From: Clostridium mediterraneense
GTDB taxonomy: Bacteria > Bacillota > Clostridia > Clostridiales > Clostridiaceae
Assembly: GCF_900091705.1 (NCBI RefSeq)
Contig: NZ_LT594785.1
Location: forward strand, 494,518 to 549,045
Reading direction: 5' to 3'
DNA: 54,528 nt
Below the pieces are notes generated by a model that was given only the letters and a program-made list of their open reading frames with translations, had not been told where the DNA came from and did not search any database. Shown here piece by piece: positions 1 to 10,911 of the stretch. The translations under genes and the position numbers were made by a program. Each line of letters starts with the position of its first letter. The stretch's first letter is position 1.

Positions 1-2612
<2,612 letters not shown>

Positions 2613-2713
2613 AAATATATAGTATAATATCAAATTTGTATGCAATTTTCAGAGAATAATAACTCTTTAAAATATTGTTATTAAAATGATGGTGACAATT
2701 AATTTGTTAATTA

Positions 2714-2830
2714 TCTGGTGATGATGCTCTTTAAGGTAACACCCGTTCCCATTCCGAACACGAAGGTTAAGCTTTTAGAGGCCGATGGTACTGCACGGGA
2801 AGCTGTGTGGGAGAGTAGGTGGTTGCCAGG
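2714..2830 (+). rRNA. 5S ribosomal RNA
   Basis: It follows the 23S gene after about 100 AT-rich bases. The ends TCTGG (2714) and CCAGG (2826-2830) pair to form helix I. The core CCCATTCCGAACACG and GAGAGTAGG motifs are those of bacterial 5S rRNA. Ends are placed by helix pairing and may be off by a base or two. Confidence 0.95.
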
Positions 2831-2836
2831 TCATAT

Positions 2837-2912
<76 letters not shown>

Positions 2913-2921
2913 TTTTAATAA

Positions 2922-2995
<74 letters not shown>

Positions 2996-2999
2996 AATA

Positions 3000-3032
3000 A
3001 GAACTTCAGTATTAACTGAAGTTCTTTATTTT
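3000..3032 (+). terminator. Rho-independent terminator of the rRNA-tRNA operon
   Basis: A perfect 11-bp stem (3000-3010 with 3015-3025) and an ATTA loop are followed by TTATTTTTA. It lies directly against the 3' end of the convergent minus-strand gene and may serve both directions. Confidence 0.9.
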
Positions 3033-3910
3033 TATATCAATATTTTTTTATCTTTAAAATCTATATAGCATTTTTGACCAATAGGTAAAGTTATATTTGG
3101 ATAGTCGTGTCCAATTGGTATTCCTGTCATAAGTGGGATATTAAGTGGAAGCAAAATGTCTTTTATAATGTTATCTAATAATGTAGATTTAGGAGTAATA
3201 TGGCCTATCAATATACCTTTGACTTTCTTTAACTTACCAGAATAAATTAATTGAGATAATAATCTATCTATTGAATATGGCTCTTCATTGACTTCTTCAA
3301 TAAGAAGTATTTTATTATCAGTATCTATTTCATAAGGTGTTTTTAATGAACTACAGATAATAGATAGGTTTCCTCCAGAAATTTTACCTGAAATTTTTTT
3401 AGTACTATAAGATTTTATATTTGTAAATTTATTTAAATTTATTTCAATAGTATTTCTATTATTTTGATTTGTTAGAAATTTTAATAATGACTGCAGAGTT
3501 TCCTCATTTTCAAAATTAGATTTTATCATTGGAGCATGATATGTTATTAAGCCTGCTGATTTATTTAAATAGTTTAATAGTAAAGTAATATCACTATAAC
3601 CAAAAAACGGTTTAGGATTATTTTTTATAGCTTTTAAATCTAAGTATTTAGCCATTCTAATAGATCCATACCCACCTCTAAAGCAAACAATTGCTTTTAC
3701 ATTATTATCTCTAAACATTTCATTTATATCTTCAGCTCTTTCTTTATCATTCCCACTAAGGTAATTATTTTTTTTTCTTATATATTTTCCTTCTTTTATA
3801 TTAAATCCAAGATTTTTGAACTTATTTATATACAAGTCGATAGTTTCATTAGTATCACCACTAGCAGGACAAACAATACCAATAACTCCAATAGAAGTAT
3901 ATTTATTCAT
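3032..3910 (-). CDS. LD-carboxypeptidase, peptidase S66 (LdcA-like)
   Basis: This 292-residue protein matches the S66 serine peptidase family, which removes the terminal D-Ala from murein tetrapeptides during peptidoglycan recycling; some members act on microcin-like substrates. The triad is readable: Ser106 in FGYSDIT, Glu205/206 in LLIEEVNEEPYSIDR, and His268 in GIPIGHDYP. An N-terminal RGGYGS turn (79-83) is also typical. No signal peptide is seen, so it is probably cytoplasmic. A GGAGG lies about 10 bases before the ATG. It is the last gene of the minus-strand group and is separated from corA by a terminator, so it probably has its own promoter. Confidence 0.88.
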   Translation of the reverse strand: MNKYTSIGVIGIVCPASGDTNETIDLYINKFKNLGFNIKEGKYIRKKNNYLSGNDKERAEDINEMFRDNNVKAIVCFRGGYGSIRMAKYLDLKAIKNNPKPFFGYSDITLLLNYLNKSAGLITYHAPMIKSNFENEETLQSLLKFLTNQNNRNTIEINLNKFTNIKSYSTKKISGKISGGNLSIICSSLKTPYEIDTDNKILLIEEVNEEPYSIDRLLSQLIYSGKLKKVKGILIGHITPKSTLLDNIIKDILLPLNIPLMTGIPIGHDYPNITLPIGQKCYIDFKDKKILI

Positions 3911-3930
3911 ATAAAAAAACCTCCTTTAAT

Positions 3931-3965
3931 AAAAAGAAGGAAAGCTTAGTTTAGCTTCCCTTCTT
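3931..3965 (-). terminator. Terminator downstream of the corA pair
   Basis: Arms at 3936-3946 and 3953-3963 pair over 10 of 11 positions. Reading on the minus strand, they are followed by a run of five T. The hairpin separates the corA pair from the LD-carboxypeptidase gene. Confidence 0.8.
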
Positions 3966-3993
3966 TATTATTATATGCATAGATTTTTTATTA

Positions 3994-4932
3994 TTAGAAC
4001 AGCATATTTTTCTTATAAAGTATAAAGATTGTTAATACAGCTACTATTGAAGTTCCCACCATAACTATTTCGAATGCATATGGATTATTTTGTAGAGGAA
4101 GTCCTATATTCATTCCATATGTACTTGCAACAACTGAGAATAGAGTCAAAATTATAGTTACTGATGTAAGTATCTTAGCAACTCTGTTAAAGTTATTAGA
4201 GATAATTGATGAAAAATAAGACATTGTACTTGATAAAATATCTGTATATACTTCTGTCATTTCAATGGCCTGATTATTTTCTATAATTACATCTTCTAGT
4301 AAATCTTTATCTTCTTCATATTGTTGAATTCTTTCTAGTTTTAAAAGCTTATCAAATGTTAGTTGATTAGATTTTAATGAAGTTGAAAAATAAACTAGGG
4401 ATTTTTCTAATGAATGTAGTTTTATAAGCTCTTCATTTTTCATTGATTTATTAAGTCTTTTTTCAAGTAATAAGCTTTTTTTCTCAATTTGTCTAAGATA
4501 TATAAGGTAGTAAGATGAAACCCTATATAGTATTTGTAGAATGAATCTAAATTTTTTAAATGTATAAAATGAACTAATTTTATTAGAAATAAAATCATTT
4601 AATATAGGACTTTCTCTTAATGATATAGTGATTATTGCTTCTTTAGTGTATATGATTCCTAGAGGGTAGGTACTATATACAATATTAGAATCATCATCTT
4701 CTATAAAAGGTATATCAAGTATTATTAATGTATAATTTTCTTCTATATCTATACGTGACGTTTCTTCATTATCAAGAGCAGCTTGTAAGAAGTCAAGTTC
4801 AACATTTGTCTTTTTTGAAATAAATATTAGTTCTTCTTTTGTTGGATTTATAAGGTTTATCCAACAGCCATTTTCTATTGAATCTATTTTATCTAATTGT
4901 CTATTTTGATTAGATTTTAATATTTGAATCAT
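3994..4932 (-). CDS. CorA-type divalent cation transporter, copy 2
   Basis: This 312-residue protein has a long helical cytoplasmic N-terminal region and two C-terminal membrane helices. The signature YGMN lies at the end of the first helix (ASTYGMNIGLPLQ), followed by a short periplasmic loop and a second helix ending in basic residues. CorA proteins form pentameric Mg2+/Co2+/Ni2+ channels in the inner membrane. It is clearly a paralogue of the gene at 4967-5908: same length, shared N-terminal GCWINLI.PT.EEL and shared DEETSRIDIE. The start is ATG with AGGAGG upstream. The two genes are 34 bases apart and are probably co-transcribed. Confidence 0.9.
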   Translation of the reverse strand: MIQILKSNQNRQLDKIDSIENGCWINLINPTKEELIFISKKTNVELDFLQAALDNEETSRIDIEENYTLIILDIPFIEDDDSNIVYSTYPLGIIYTKEAIITISLRESPILNDFISNKISSFYTFKKFRFILQILYRVSSYYLIYLRQIEKKSLLLEKRLNKSMKNEELIKLHSLEKSLVYFSTSLKSNQLTFDKLLKLERIQQYEEDKDLLEDVIIENNQAIEMTEVYTDILSSTMSYFSSIISNNFNRVAKILTSVTIILTLFSVVASTYGMNIGLPLQNNPYAFEIVMVGTSIVAVLTIFILYKKNMLF

Positions 4933-4966
4933 ATAGTATACCTCCTTTTAGTCTGGGATATATAGT

Positions 4967-5908
4967 TTATTTTAACATACCATTTTTATTAAGGAGATAT
5001 AGTGATATTGCAGCTACAGTAGAAGTTATAGTCATAAGTACTGCAAATGCGTGTGGATAATGCTCCATTGGTAGTGGTATATTCATTCCATATATTCCTG
5101 TTGATATAGTAAATAATGATAATACTGTTGTCATTGAAGTTAAGAATTTTGCAACATTATTAAAGTTATTTGATATTATTGAAGCAGAAAATGATATTGT
5201 ACTAGAAAGTATGTTGTTATAGATGTTGGTCATCTCAGTAGCCTGCTGATGTTCTATTATTACATCTTCTAATAAATCTTCATCGTCTTCATATTTTTTC
5301 ATAAATTCTAACTTCCCTATTTTAAGTAAGGTTACTTTACTAGATTTAAGTGAAGTTGAGAAATATACTAATGATTTCTTTAGAGAATGAAGTAAGGAGA
5401 GTTCTCTATTTCTCATAGATTCATATAACTCTTCTTCTATTAAAGTACTTTTCTTATCTATTTGTCTAAGATATATAAGATAATATGTATATATTCTATG
5501 TAATATTTTAAGTGTAAGAGTACTTTTTTTAGAAGTATCAAATGCTTTTATTTCATTTGATGTAAAGTCTCTTATTATTTTACTATTTTTTAGGCAAACA
5601 GTAATTATTTCATTTGATGTATGTATTATACCAAGTGGGTATGTATCATAAGTTAGAGCGTTTTCTTCCATATCAGTGTATGGTATATCTATTATAAATA
5701 AACTAATGTCATTTTCTATATCTATACGAGATGTTTCTTCATCATCTAAAGCTGATTTTAAGAAATCCATTGGAACATTTGTTTTTTTTGATATAAGTAG
5801 GAGTTCTTCTTCTGTTGGCGCTATTAAGTTAATCCAACAACCAGGCTCTAGATTACTTAATGATACTAGTTTTTTTGAGTCTGATTTTGATTTATAAATT
5901 TGTATCAT
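4967..5908 (-). CDS. CorA-type divalent cation transporter, copy 1
   Basis: This 313-residue protein has the CorA architecture, with GMN in ISTGIYGMNIPLPMEHYPH and two C-terminal transmembrane helices. It is the promoter-proximal member of a tandem pair. The loop after GMN differs between copies (IPLPMEHYPHAF here, IGLPLQNNPYAF in the other), so ion preference or regulation may differ. An AAGGAGG precedes the ATG. Substrate (Mg2+, Co2+, Ni2+ or Zn2+) cannot be decided from sequence. Confidence 0.9.
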   Translation of the reverse strand: MIQIYKSKSDSKKLVSLSNLEPGCWINLIAPTEEELLLISKKTNVPMDFLKSALDDEETSRIDIENDISLFIIDIPYTDMEENALTYDTYPLGIIHTSNEIITVCLKNSKIIRDFTSNEIKAFDTSKKSTLTLKILHRIYTYYLIYLRQIDKKSTLIEEELYESMRNRELSLLHSLKKSLVYFSTSLKSSKVTLLKIGKLEFMKKYEDDEDLLEDVIIEHQQATEMTNIYNNILSSTISFSASIISNNFNNVAKFLTSMTTVLSLFTISTGIYGMNIPLPMEHYPHAFAVLMTITSTVAAISLYLLNKNGMLK

Positions 5909-6434
5909 AGATTTCCTCCTTAATAGAATTAATAAAATTTATAAATAACGTAGTTTATTATTTCATTTGAAATTTACTTTAATTAAATAATGAGTTTATT
6001 ATACTATATAATAATAGTTATAGTAAATTATAGATAGATAGTATAAGATTTATTTACTAATTTGTCTAGGGAGACTGTTATATTATTTATATAATATTAA
6101 TTGTTTAGGCTTTAAATTTAAGTGATATTTTTTAGAATTAATATATTATTGTATGTAAGATGAATTAGTGCTAATAAATTTTGAAGATTGTAAATTTAAA
6201 AAGAAATTTTTTTATTAAATAATGATTATTATAGATATATAAGCTTTATAGAGACTTATTGAGGTATTTGAAGCTAATTAGTAATTAAGTGTGTTAAGTA
6301 TGAGAGAAAGCTTAATTTAAATGATTTTTAAATTAATTGGCTATTTAAAGGCTTAGATTTAATTATTAAAACTTAGTATAATCTTAGTGTTACATTTTAA
6401 AAAGAATTAAAAGTTTACGGGGGATTTTAAACTT
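5909..6434. other. Long AT-rich intergenic region without a gene
   Basis: These 526 bases separate the divergent corA and membrane-protein genes. I read all frames and found no open frame with a plausible ribosome binding site. It must carry the promoters of both flanking units. The clearest candidate is TATAAT at 6377-6382, upstream of the plus-strand gene, with a weak TTAGAT 18 bases before it. A small GTCT-AGGG-AGAC hairpin lies near 6065. Confidence 0.6.
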
Positions 6435-6953
6435 ATGGGCATTATGCAGAAGGAAACTATTAGTCATAGGAGATCAAATGCTATTATAGCTAGTGTTATT
6501 TTTGGTAGCGCTATGATATTCTTAGGTAGAGCAATCGGAAATATTAGATTATATAATACAAAGATTGAAGTTGTGACTGATCCTTTATTGATTTTTATGA
6601 CTCTAGCGATATTTGCTATTTTATTTAGAAAATGTAGAGTGAGTTATAAATATTCAGTTATTGCTGATCAATTAATAATTCATAAAGTAATTAGCGAAAA
6701 GCAAAAAGTACTTGAAGATATTAAAGTAGAGGATATCGTATATTTAGGAGAAGATAAAGATAGAATAAAAGAGTTTTCTACTAAAGGCTGTAGAAGTTAT
6801 ATATGTAGAAACTTCGAAGCTAAAAAATGCTGTATATATAAAAAAGATAATAAAACTTATAAATTTTATTTCCAAGCTAGTGATAGGTTTGTTAATAAGG
6901 TTAATAATTTAAAGATAAATATTGATAAGCAAGTAAATAAACAAGTAGTTTAA
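6435..6953 (+). CDS. Hypothetical membrane protein with two N-terminal helices
   Basis: I do not recognise this 172-residue protein. It has two hydrophobic segments, about residues 17-38 and 49-64, then a basic, mostly beta-rich soluble part from residue 70 that includes four cysteines. The stretch YSVIADQLIIHKVI resembles the opening of bacterial PH-like (bPH/YdbS) domains, which would put the C-terminal part on the cytoplasmic side; this is inference only. GGGGGA lies 11 bases before the ATG. It stands alone between a long intergenic region and a strong terminator. Confidence 0.7.
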   Translation: MGIMQKETISHRRSNAIIASVIFGSAMIFLGRAIGNIRLYNTKIEVVTDPLLIFMTLAIFAILFRKCRVSYKYSVIADQLIIHKVISEKQKVLEDIKVEDIVYLGEDKDRIKEFSTKGCRSYICRNFEAKKCCIYKKDNKTYKFYFQASDRFVNKVNNLKINIDKQVNKQVV

Positions 6954-6960
6954 TAATTAA

Positions 6961-6989
6961 AGCATCTCGATTAGGAGATGCTTTTTTTT
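6961..6989 (+). terminator. Rho-independent terminator
   Basis: AGCATCTC (6961-6968) pairs with GAGATGCT (6975-6982) around a 6-base loop and is followed by eight T. It ends the membrane-protein transcript and abuts the convergent M20-like gene. Confidence 0.92.
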
Positions 6990-8139
6990 ATTTTGTATTT
7001 AGTTCTTGTTTAGCTTCTGAGAGTAACTCAGGTTTTTCTATAAGATCTATAGCTGTACAGAAAAGTGCTATAGATGTTTTGAATGCAATTTCATTTGCTG
7101 TATCTTTTATACTAGCTTTTGAAAATTCAGTTGATCCATAACATATAGATTCTCCTGAATCTACTATTGATATTAAAGGTGATATCGTAGGAATAGTTTC
7201 ACTTATGCTTCCTATATTTAAGGAACATTGTGAGTTTATAGTTCCTTGAGTGTTTATAATACCACTTTCTTTTAAGTTATTACTAAACAGTCTATTTAAT
7301 GTGTTATTTGATTTTAAAGGCTTACTAGGTGGTTGATATAAGCAAGTGGTGTTATCTACATTTAATAGTTCAGATATAAAGTTAGCTATAGATTTTATTT
7401 TATCTTGAACTCCCTCTATATTTTCTATTTGCTTAGATTTTAACATCAGTCTTAATATACTTTTATCTGATTTTATAAATGGATGCATATTTGCTTCAGG
7501 TATACTGTAATCTATTTGAACATTATTGTAGTTAAATGATTTTTCTAATATTTTTAATATATTAGATAGTAATAGTAGTGCATCTACTGAAGAATAGCTA
7601 CATTTATTACAGTTTTTACTTTCGAATGATATTTCTAAGGGGATAACAGCACAGGATGTTCTGTTATCTGATGTTATAATATTTGGATTTATTTCAAATA
7701 TAGTATCAATTTCTTCAAAAACACCTTGGCGCATAAAAGTTTCTTTAACTCCACCTAAATATTCACCAGGACAGCCAAGTACAGTTATTGTAGCTGGATT
7801 ATTTAATTTTTCTAGTACTTTAGATAATGCTATTGCTGCTCCAACTTGTATTGAACATAAAGTATTATGTGCTGTAAGGTGCCCTTTATCTTTTATAGCA
7901 TCATATTCGCAGATAAAGCAAAGATTTGGTTCACCAGATCCTATAGTAGCTTTAAATGCTGTTGATATATTTTGAAAGTTTTTTTCTATTGTAAATCCTC
8001 TTTTTTCTAGGAATTCTGTTATATACATACTAGTTTTAAATTCTTTATAGCTTTCTTCTGGATTATTGTATATATATTTTGAAAGCTCAATTAGATTTTC
8101 TTTTTCTGTTGATAAGTAGGAAATTGCCTCTTGTTTCAT
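6988..8139 (-). CDS. M20-like amidohydrolase homologue with eroded metal site
   Basis: This 383-residue protein has the fold pattern of M20D peptidases/amidohydrolases: an N-terminal ISYLSTEKENLIELSKYI helix, YNNPEESYKEF, ICEYDAI, and a conserved C-terminal helix. The zinc and catalytic positions are largely altered. The usual GH(A/G)CGHN reads GHLTAHN, the EE pair reads EY (GCPGEYLGG), the HP metal motif reads NP (FEINPN), the C-terminal H(S/T)xEF reads YGSTEF, and the domain-closing GGHAA motif is absent. It may be a non-catalytic homologue or may use another metal arrangement. No Shine-Dalgarno sits close to the ATG; GGAAGGTGG at 8178-8186 is 38 bases upstream behind a hairpin. An in-frame stop rules out an upstream start. 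Confidence 0.75.
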   Translation of the reverse strand: MKQEAISYLSTEKENLIELSKYIYNNPEESYKEFKTSMYITEFLEKRGFTIEKNFQNISTAFKATIGSGEPNLCFICEYDAIKDKGHLTAHNTLCSIQVGAAIALSKVLEKLNNPATITVLGCPGEYLGGVKETFMRQGVFEEIDTIFEINPNIITSDNRTSCAVIPLEISFESKNCNKCSYSSVDALLLLSNILKILEKSFNYNNVQIDYSIPEANMHPFIKSDKSILRLMLKSKQIENIEGVQDKIKSIANFISELLNVDNTTCLYQPPSKPLKSNNTLNRLFSNNLKESGIINTQGTINSQCSLNIGSISETIPTISPLISIVDSGESICYGSTEFSKASIKDTANEIAFKTSIALFCTAIDLIEKPELLSEAKQELNTK

Positions 8140-8145
8140 AAAGCA

Positions 8146-8186
8146 TCTTAATAATCTTAAAGGTTATTAAGAATTCACCACCTTCC
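8146..8186 (-). promoter_or_regulatory. Hairpin between Shine-Dalgarno and start codon of the M20-like gene
   Basis: Arms 8146-8157 and 8161-8172 pair over 11 of 12 positions in the minus-strand RNA. The hairpin lies between the SD-like GGAAGGTGG (8178-8186) and the ATG at 8139. Folding leaves about 11 unpaired bases between SD and start, which would restore usable spacing. Confidence 0.5.
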
Positions 8187-8292
8187 ATTATTCTTTCTCT
8201 TATCTTTTGCAATTATAAATAAAATATTTATTGTATAGAAAAATAAATATTTGTTAATAATCAGATATAGGGTTTTTTAGGAGGTATTTATT

Positions 8293-8490
8293 ATGAATAA
8301 AGAAGTATTAGATAAGATATGTATAATTTGTGGAAAGACAGGCTCACCTGGAATTTTAATATTAGATAAAAAAATTTGTACTTGTTGTGAGCAGAAGGCT
8401 ATAGATTCAGATATTGATTCAGAATTTTATGAGTTTTATAAGGAAAAGATTAAAAGTAATTTAGTAGGAAAGCTCAGAAAAGAAGGCTAA
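8293..8490 (+). CDS. gin: Anti-sigma-G factor Gin (CsfB)
   Basis: This 65-residue zinc-binding protein has two cysteine pairs, C10-x2-C13 (CIICGK) and C29-x2-C32 (CTCC), followed by an acidic helix and EFYEFYKEKI. This is the Gin/CsfB pattern. In Bacillus, Gin binds and inhibits sigma-G (and sigma-E) to time forespore gene expression. Context supports the call: csfB lies just upstream of yaaO-tmk-yaaQ-holB-yaaT in Bacillus, and the matching genes follow here. AGGAGG lies about 8 bases before the ATG. It has its own terminator. Confidence 0.85.
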   Translation: MNKEVLDKICIICGKTGSPGILILDKKICTCCEQKAIDSDIDSEFYEFYKEKIKSNLVGKLRKEG

Positions 8491-8520
8491 TAGAATTAAT
8501 TTTCTATTAGTCTTTTTTTA
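8483..8520 (+). terminator. Rho-independent terminator after gin
   Basis: Thirteen-base arms (8483-8495 and 8502-8514, one G-U pair) enclose TTAATT and are followed by a run of T. The left arm overlaps the last codons and stop of gin. Confidence 0.88.
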
Positions 8521-8555
8521 TTTCAATATTATTCTTATTTTTAGAAATTTACTTC

Positions 8556-8564
8556 TGATATAAT
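8556..8564 (+). promoter_or_regulatory. Extended -10 promoter for the yaaO-type gene
   Basis: TGATATAAT matches the TGn-TATAAT extended -10 form. No good -35 is visible 17 bases upstream. It lies 73 bases before the decarboxylase gene. Confidence 0.5.
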
Positions 8565-8636
8565 ATATCTAGTATGATATTAAAGAGATTATTTTAATGT
8601 TATTTATATAGATTAGTTTTTATTAGGAGGACTATG

Positions 8637-10058
8637 ATGGATAGTTTTGATGAATTACCTTTAATTAAGGTTTTAAAGGAATATATGAATGAAGATATAG
8701 CACCATTTTCTATGCCGGGTCATAAATATGGTAGAGCCTTTTTTAATGATGGACTTGGAGAATTAATGCTTAGGGCTGATATAACAGAATTTGATGGAGT
8801 TGATAACCTTCATAAACCAGAGGGAGTTATAAAAGAGTCTCAAGATATGCTTACTAAATTATATAGAAGTAAGAAATCTTATTTTCTTGTGAATGGAAGT
8901 ACTAGTGGTAATCTTATAATGATGTTTGCTGCTTTTAATGAAGGAGATACAGTTATTATTGAGAGAAATTGCCATAGGAGTATTATGAATGCTATAATTG
9001 TTAGAAAGTTAAAGCCTATTTTTGTAAAAAATATAATACATAAAGATTTTAAGACTCCTATTGGAATAGACATAGATGATTTAGAAAGAATAATTAAAAA
9101 TAATAAAGAGGCAAAGGGAGTAGTATTAACTTATCCTTATTATTATGGAATAGGTATTGGTGTAGAAGATACTATTAAGATGTGTAAAGAAAATGGGCTT
9201 AGTGTATTAATTGATTCAGCTCATGGTGCACATTTTGGATTTAATAAAAAGCTTCCAAAGTCAGCACAAGATTTTGAGGCTGATATAGTTGTTATGAGTG
9301 CACATAAAACTTTGCCAAGTTTAACTCAAACAGCTTATATTCATGTTAATAATGAAAAGTTTTTAGATAAAGTTGATTTTTATAAGGGAGTATTTCTTAG
9401 TACTAGCCCATCTTATATGTTTATGATGTCACTAGAGTATGGAAAATATTTTTTAGAAGTAAAAGCTGAAAATTACTATGATTTACTTCTTGAAAGAATA
9501 GAGAGATTCAAGAATAATATAAGAAGCATAGATTATATTAAGCTTATTGATAAAAAATTCTTTAGAGAGTTTGAGGATGTAGAGCTAGATTCTAGTAGAA
9601 TAGTTCTTCATTTATCTGAAGGCTTAAGTGGACATAAGCTTTTAGATTATTTAAGAGAACAAAAAGTTCAGTGTGAAATGAGTGATGAAAGAAATGTTAT
9701 TTTAATTCCATCACCTTTTAACTGTGAAGAGGATTTTGTAAAATTAGAAAATGCTTTAATTAATTGTGATAAAAATATTTTAAAACAAGAGGAAAAAGGA
9801 TTTTATGATATAGAAATTCCTAAGATGAGTATTATCCCAGCTGATGTTTTAGAGATGGATAGAGAATGGGTAGATTTAGAGAAAGCTACTGATAGAGTGG
9901 TAGGAGAAAATATAATACCATACCCACCGGGGGTACCTCTTTTAGTGATGGGAGAAAAAATTGAGCAAAGACATATAAGTTTTATAAATAAATATTTAGA
10001 AGATAAGATTACTCTTATGGGAGTAGAGAATAGAAAAGTTTTAGTTGTTAAGCAATAA
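8637..10058 (+). CDS. PLP-dependent Orn/Lys/Arg decarboxylase family protein (YaaO/SpeA-like)
   Basis: This is an about 473-residue fold-type I PLP enzyme. The cofactor lysine lies in VVMSAHKTLPSLTQTA (Lys224 from this start), with the family's AHGAHFGF motif 25 residues before it and MPGHKYG near the N-terminus. Substrate could be arginine, lysine or ornithine; sequence alone does not decide. Bacillus has the homologue yaaO in the same place next to an NMP kinase gene, yaaQ and holB. Two ATGs occur in tandem; I chose 8637 because AGGAGG (8625-8630) is six bases away, against three for 8634. It is followed after 29 bases by the kinase gene. Confidence 0.9.
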   Translation: MDSFDELPLIKVLKEYMNEDIAPFSMPGHKYGRAFFNDGLGELMLRADITEFDGVDNLHKPEGVIKESQDMLTKLYRSKKSYFLVNGSTSGNLIMMFAAFNEGDTVIIERNCHRSIMNAIIVRKLKPIFVKNIIHKDFKTPIGIDIDDLERIIKNNKEAKGVVLTYPYYYGIGIGVEDTIKMCKENGLSVLIDSAHGAHFGFNKKLPKSAQDFEADIVVMSAHKTLPSLTQTAYIHVNNEKFLDKVDFYKGVFLSTSPSYMFMMSLEYGKYFLEVKAENYYDLLLERIERFKNNIRSIDYIKLIDKKFFREFEDVELDSSRIVLHLSEGLSGHKLLDYLREQKVQCEMSDERNVILIPSPFNCEEDFVKLENALINCDKNILKQEEKGFYDIEIPKMSIIPADVLEMDREWVDLEKATDRVVGENIIPYPPGVPLLVMGEKIEQRHISFINKYLEDKITLMGVENRKVLVVKQ

Positions 10059-10087
10059 AATCATAGTTAGTAGTGCTGGAGGATAAG

Positions 10088-10681
10088 ATGGGAAAAATAT
10101 TTTGTATAATGGGAAAAAGCGGCTGTGGAAAGGATACTATTTTTAAAAGACTTAGTATGGAGAATACTGAAAATTTAAAAGAAGTTGTTATTTACACAAC
10201 AAGACCAAAAAGATCAAATGAAACAGAGGGTGTTGAGTACCATTTTATAAGTAAGGAAGAGCTTGATAATTGGGAGAAACAAGGTAAGGTTATAGAATCA
10301 AGATGTTATAATACAGTTTATGGAGATTGGTATTATAGTACTATAGATGATGGACAGATTGAACTTGAAAAGGATAATTATTTAATTATTATAACTTTAG
10401 AAGCTTTTATGAATTTTAAGAAATATTATGGTGAAGAAAATGTAATTCCTATTTATATAGGAATTGATGATGGAGTTAGACTGCAAAGAGCTTTAGATAG
10501 GGAAAGAGAACAGCAAATACCAAAATATGAGGAGCTTTGTAGAAGATTCTTAGCTGATAGTAAAGATTTTAGTGAAGAAAATTTAAAAGAAGCTAAAATA
10601 ACAAGAGTTTTTGAGAATTATAATCTTGAAAAAGTTATTTATGAAATTAAAGGATTTATTAGAGAAGAAATAGAAAGATAA
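10088..10681 (+). CDS. Guanylate-kinase-like NMP kinase
   Basis: This is a 197-residue P-loop kinase. It shows GKSGCGKDT (Walker A), the guanylate kinase GMP-binding run TTRPKRSNETEGVEYHF, and the lid/loop YNTVYGDWYY. Guanylate kinases convert GMP to GDP. In Bacillus the equivalent slot holds thymidylate kinase (tmk), which is a different family. Housekeeping gmk normally lies elsewhere, so this may be a second, specialised member; its nucleotide is not certain. A GTG at 10073 also opens the frame, but GGAGGA at 10078-10083 fits ATG 10088. It is transcribed with the decarboxylase and ends at a strong terminator. Confidence 0.85.
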   Translation: MGKIFCIMGKSGCGKDTIFKRLSMENTENLKEVVIYTTRPKRSNETEGVEYHFISKEELDNWEKQGKVIESRCYNTVYGDWYYSTIDDGQIELEKDNYLIIITLEAFMNFKKYYGEENVIPIYIGIDDGVRLQRALDREREQQIPKYEELCRRFLADSKDFSEENLKEAKITRVFENYNLEKVIYEIKGFIREEIER

Positions 10682-10686
10682 TGATG

Positions 10687-10726
10687 ATGGTATCTATGTT
10701 TAATTAGATAGATACCATTTTTTTAT
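10687..10726 (+). terminator. Rho-independent terminator
   Basis: A perfect 11-bp stem, ATGGTATCTAT (10687-10697) with ATAGATACCAT (10708-10718), a 10-base loop and a T run. It separates the decarboxylase-kinase unit from darA. Confidence 0.93.
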
Positions 10727-10773
10727 ATTTATTTAATTTGTTATAGTATTACAGTTTAATATTGCTCAATTAA

Positions 10774-10782
10774 TGGTATAAT
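10774..10782 (+). promoter_or_regulatory. Extended -10 promoter for darA-holB-ricT
   Basis: TGGTATAAT matches the extended -10 consensus. It is the best promoter in the 230-base gap before darA and would give a leader of about 120 bases. Confidence 0.5.
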
Positions 10783-10911
10783 TCATATTGTAGATAATGT
10801 ATATTGTGTTTTTATAGTAATAGTAGCTATCTAAAAAAATATGTTTTTAATTTTTAATATATTATTTTTACTTAGTTTCAAATAATACAAATTAATAAGG
10901 AGGTAATTATT

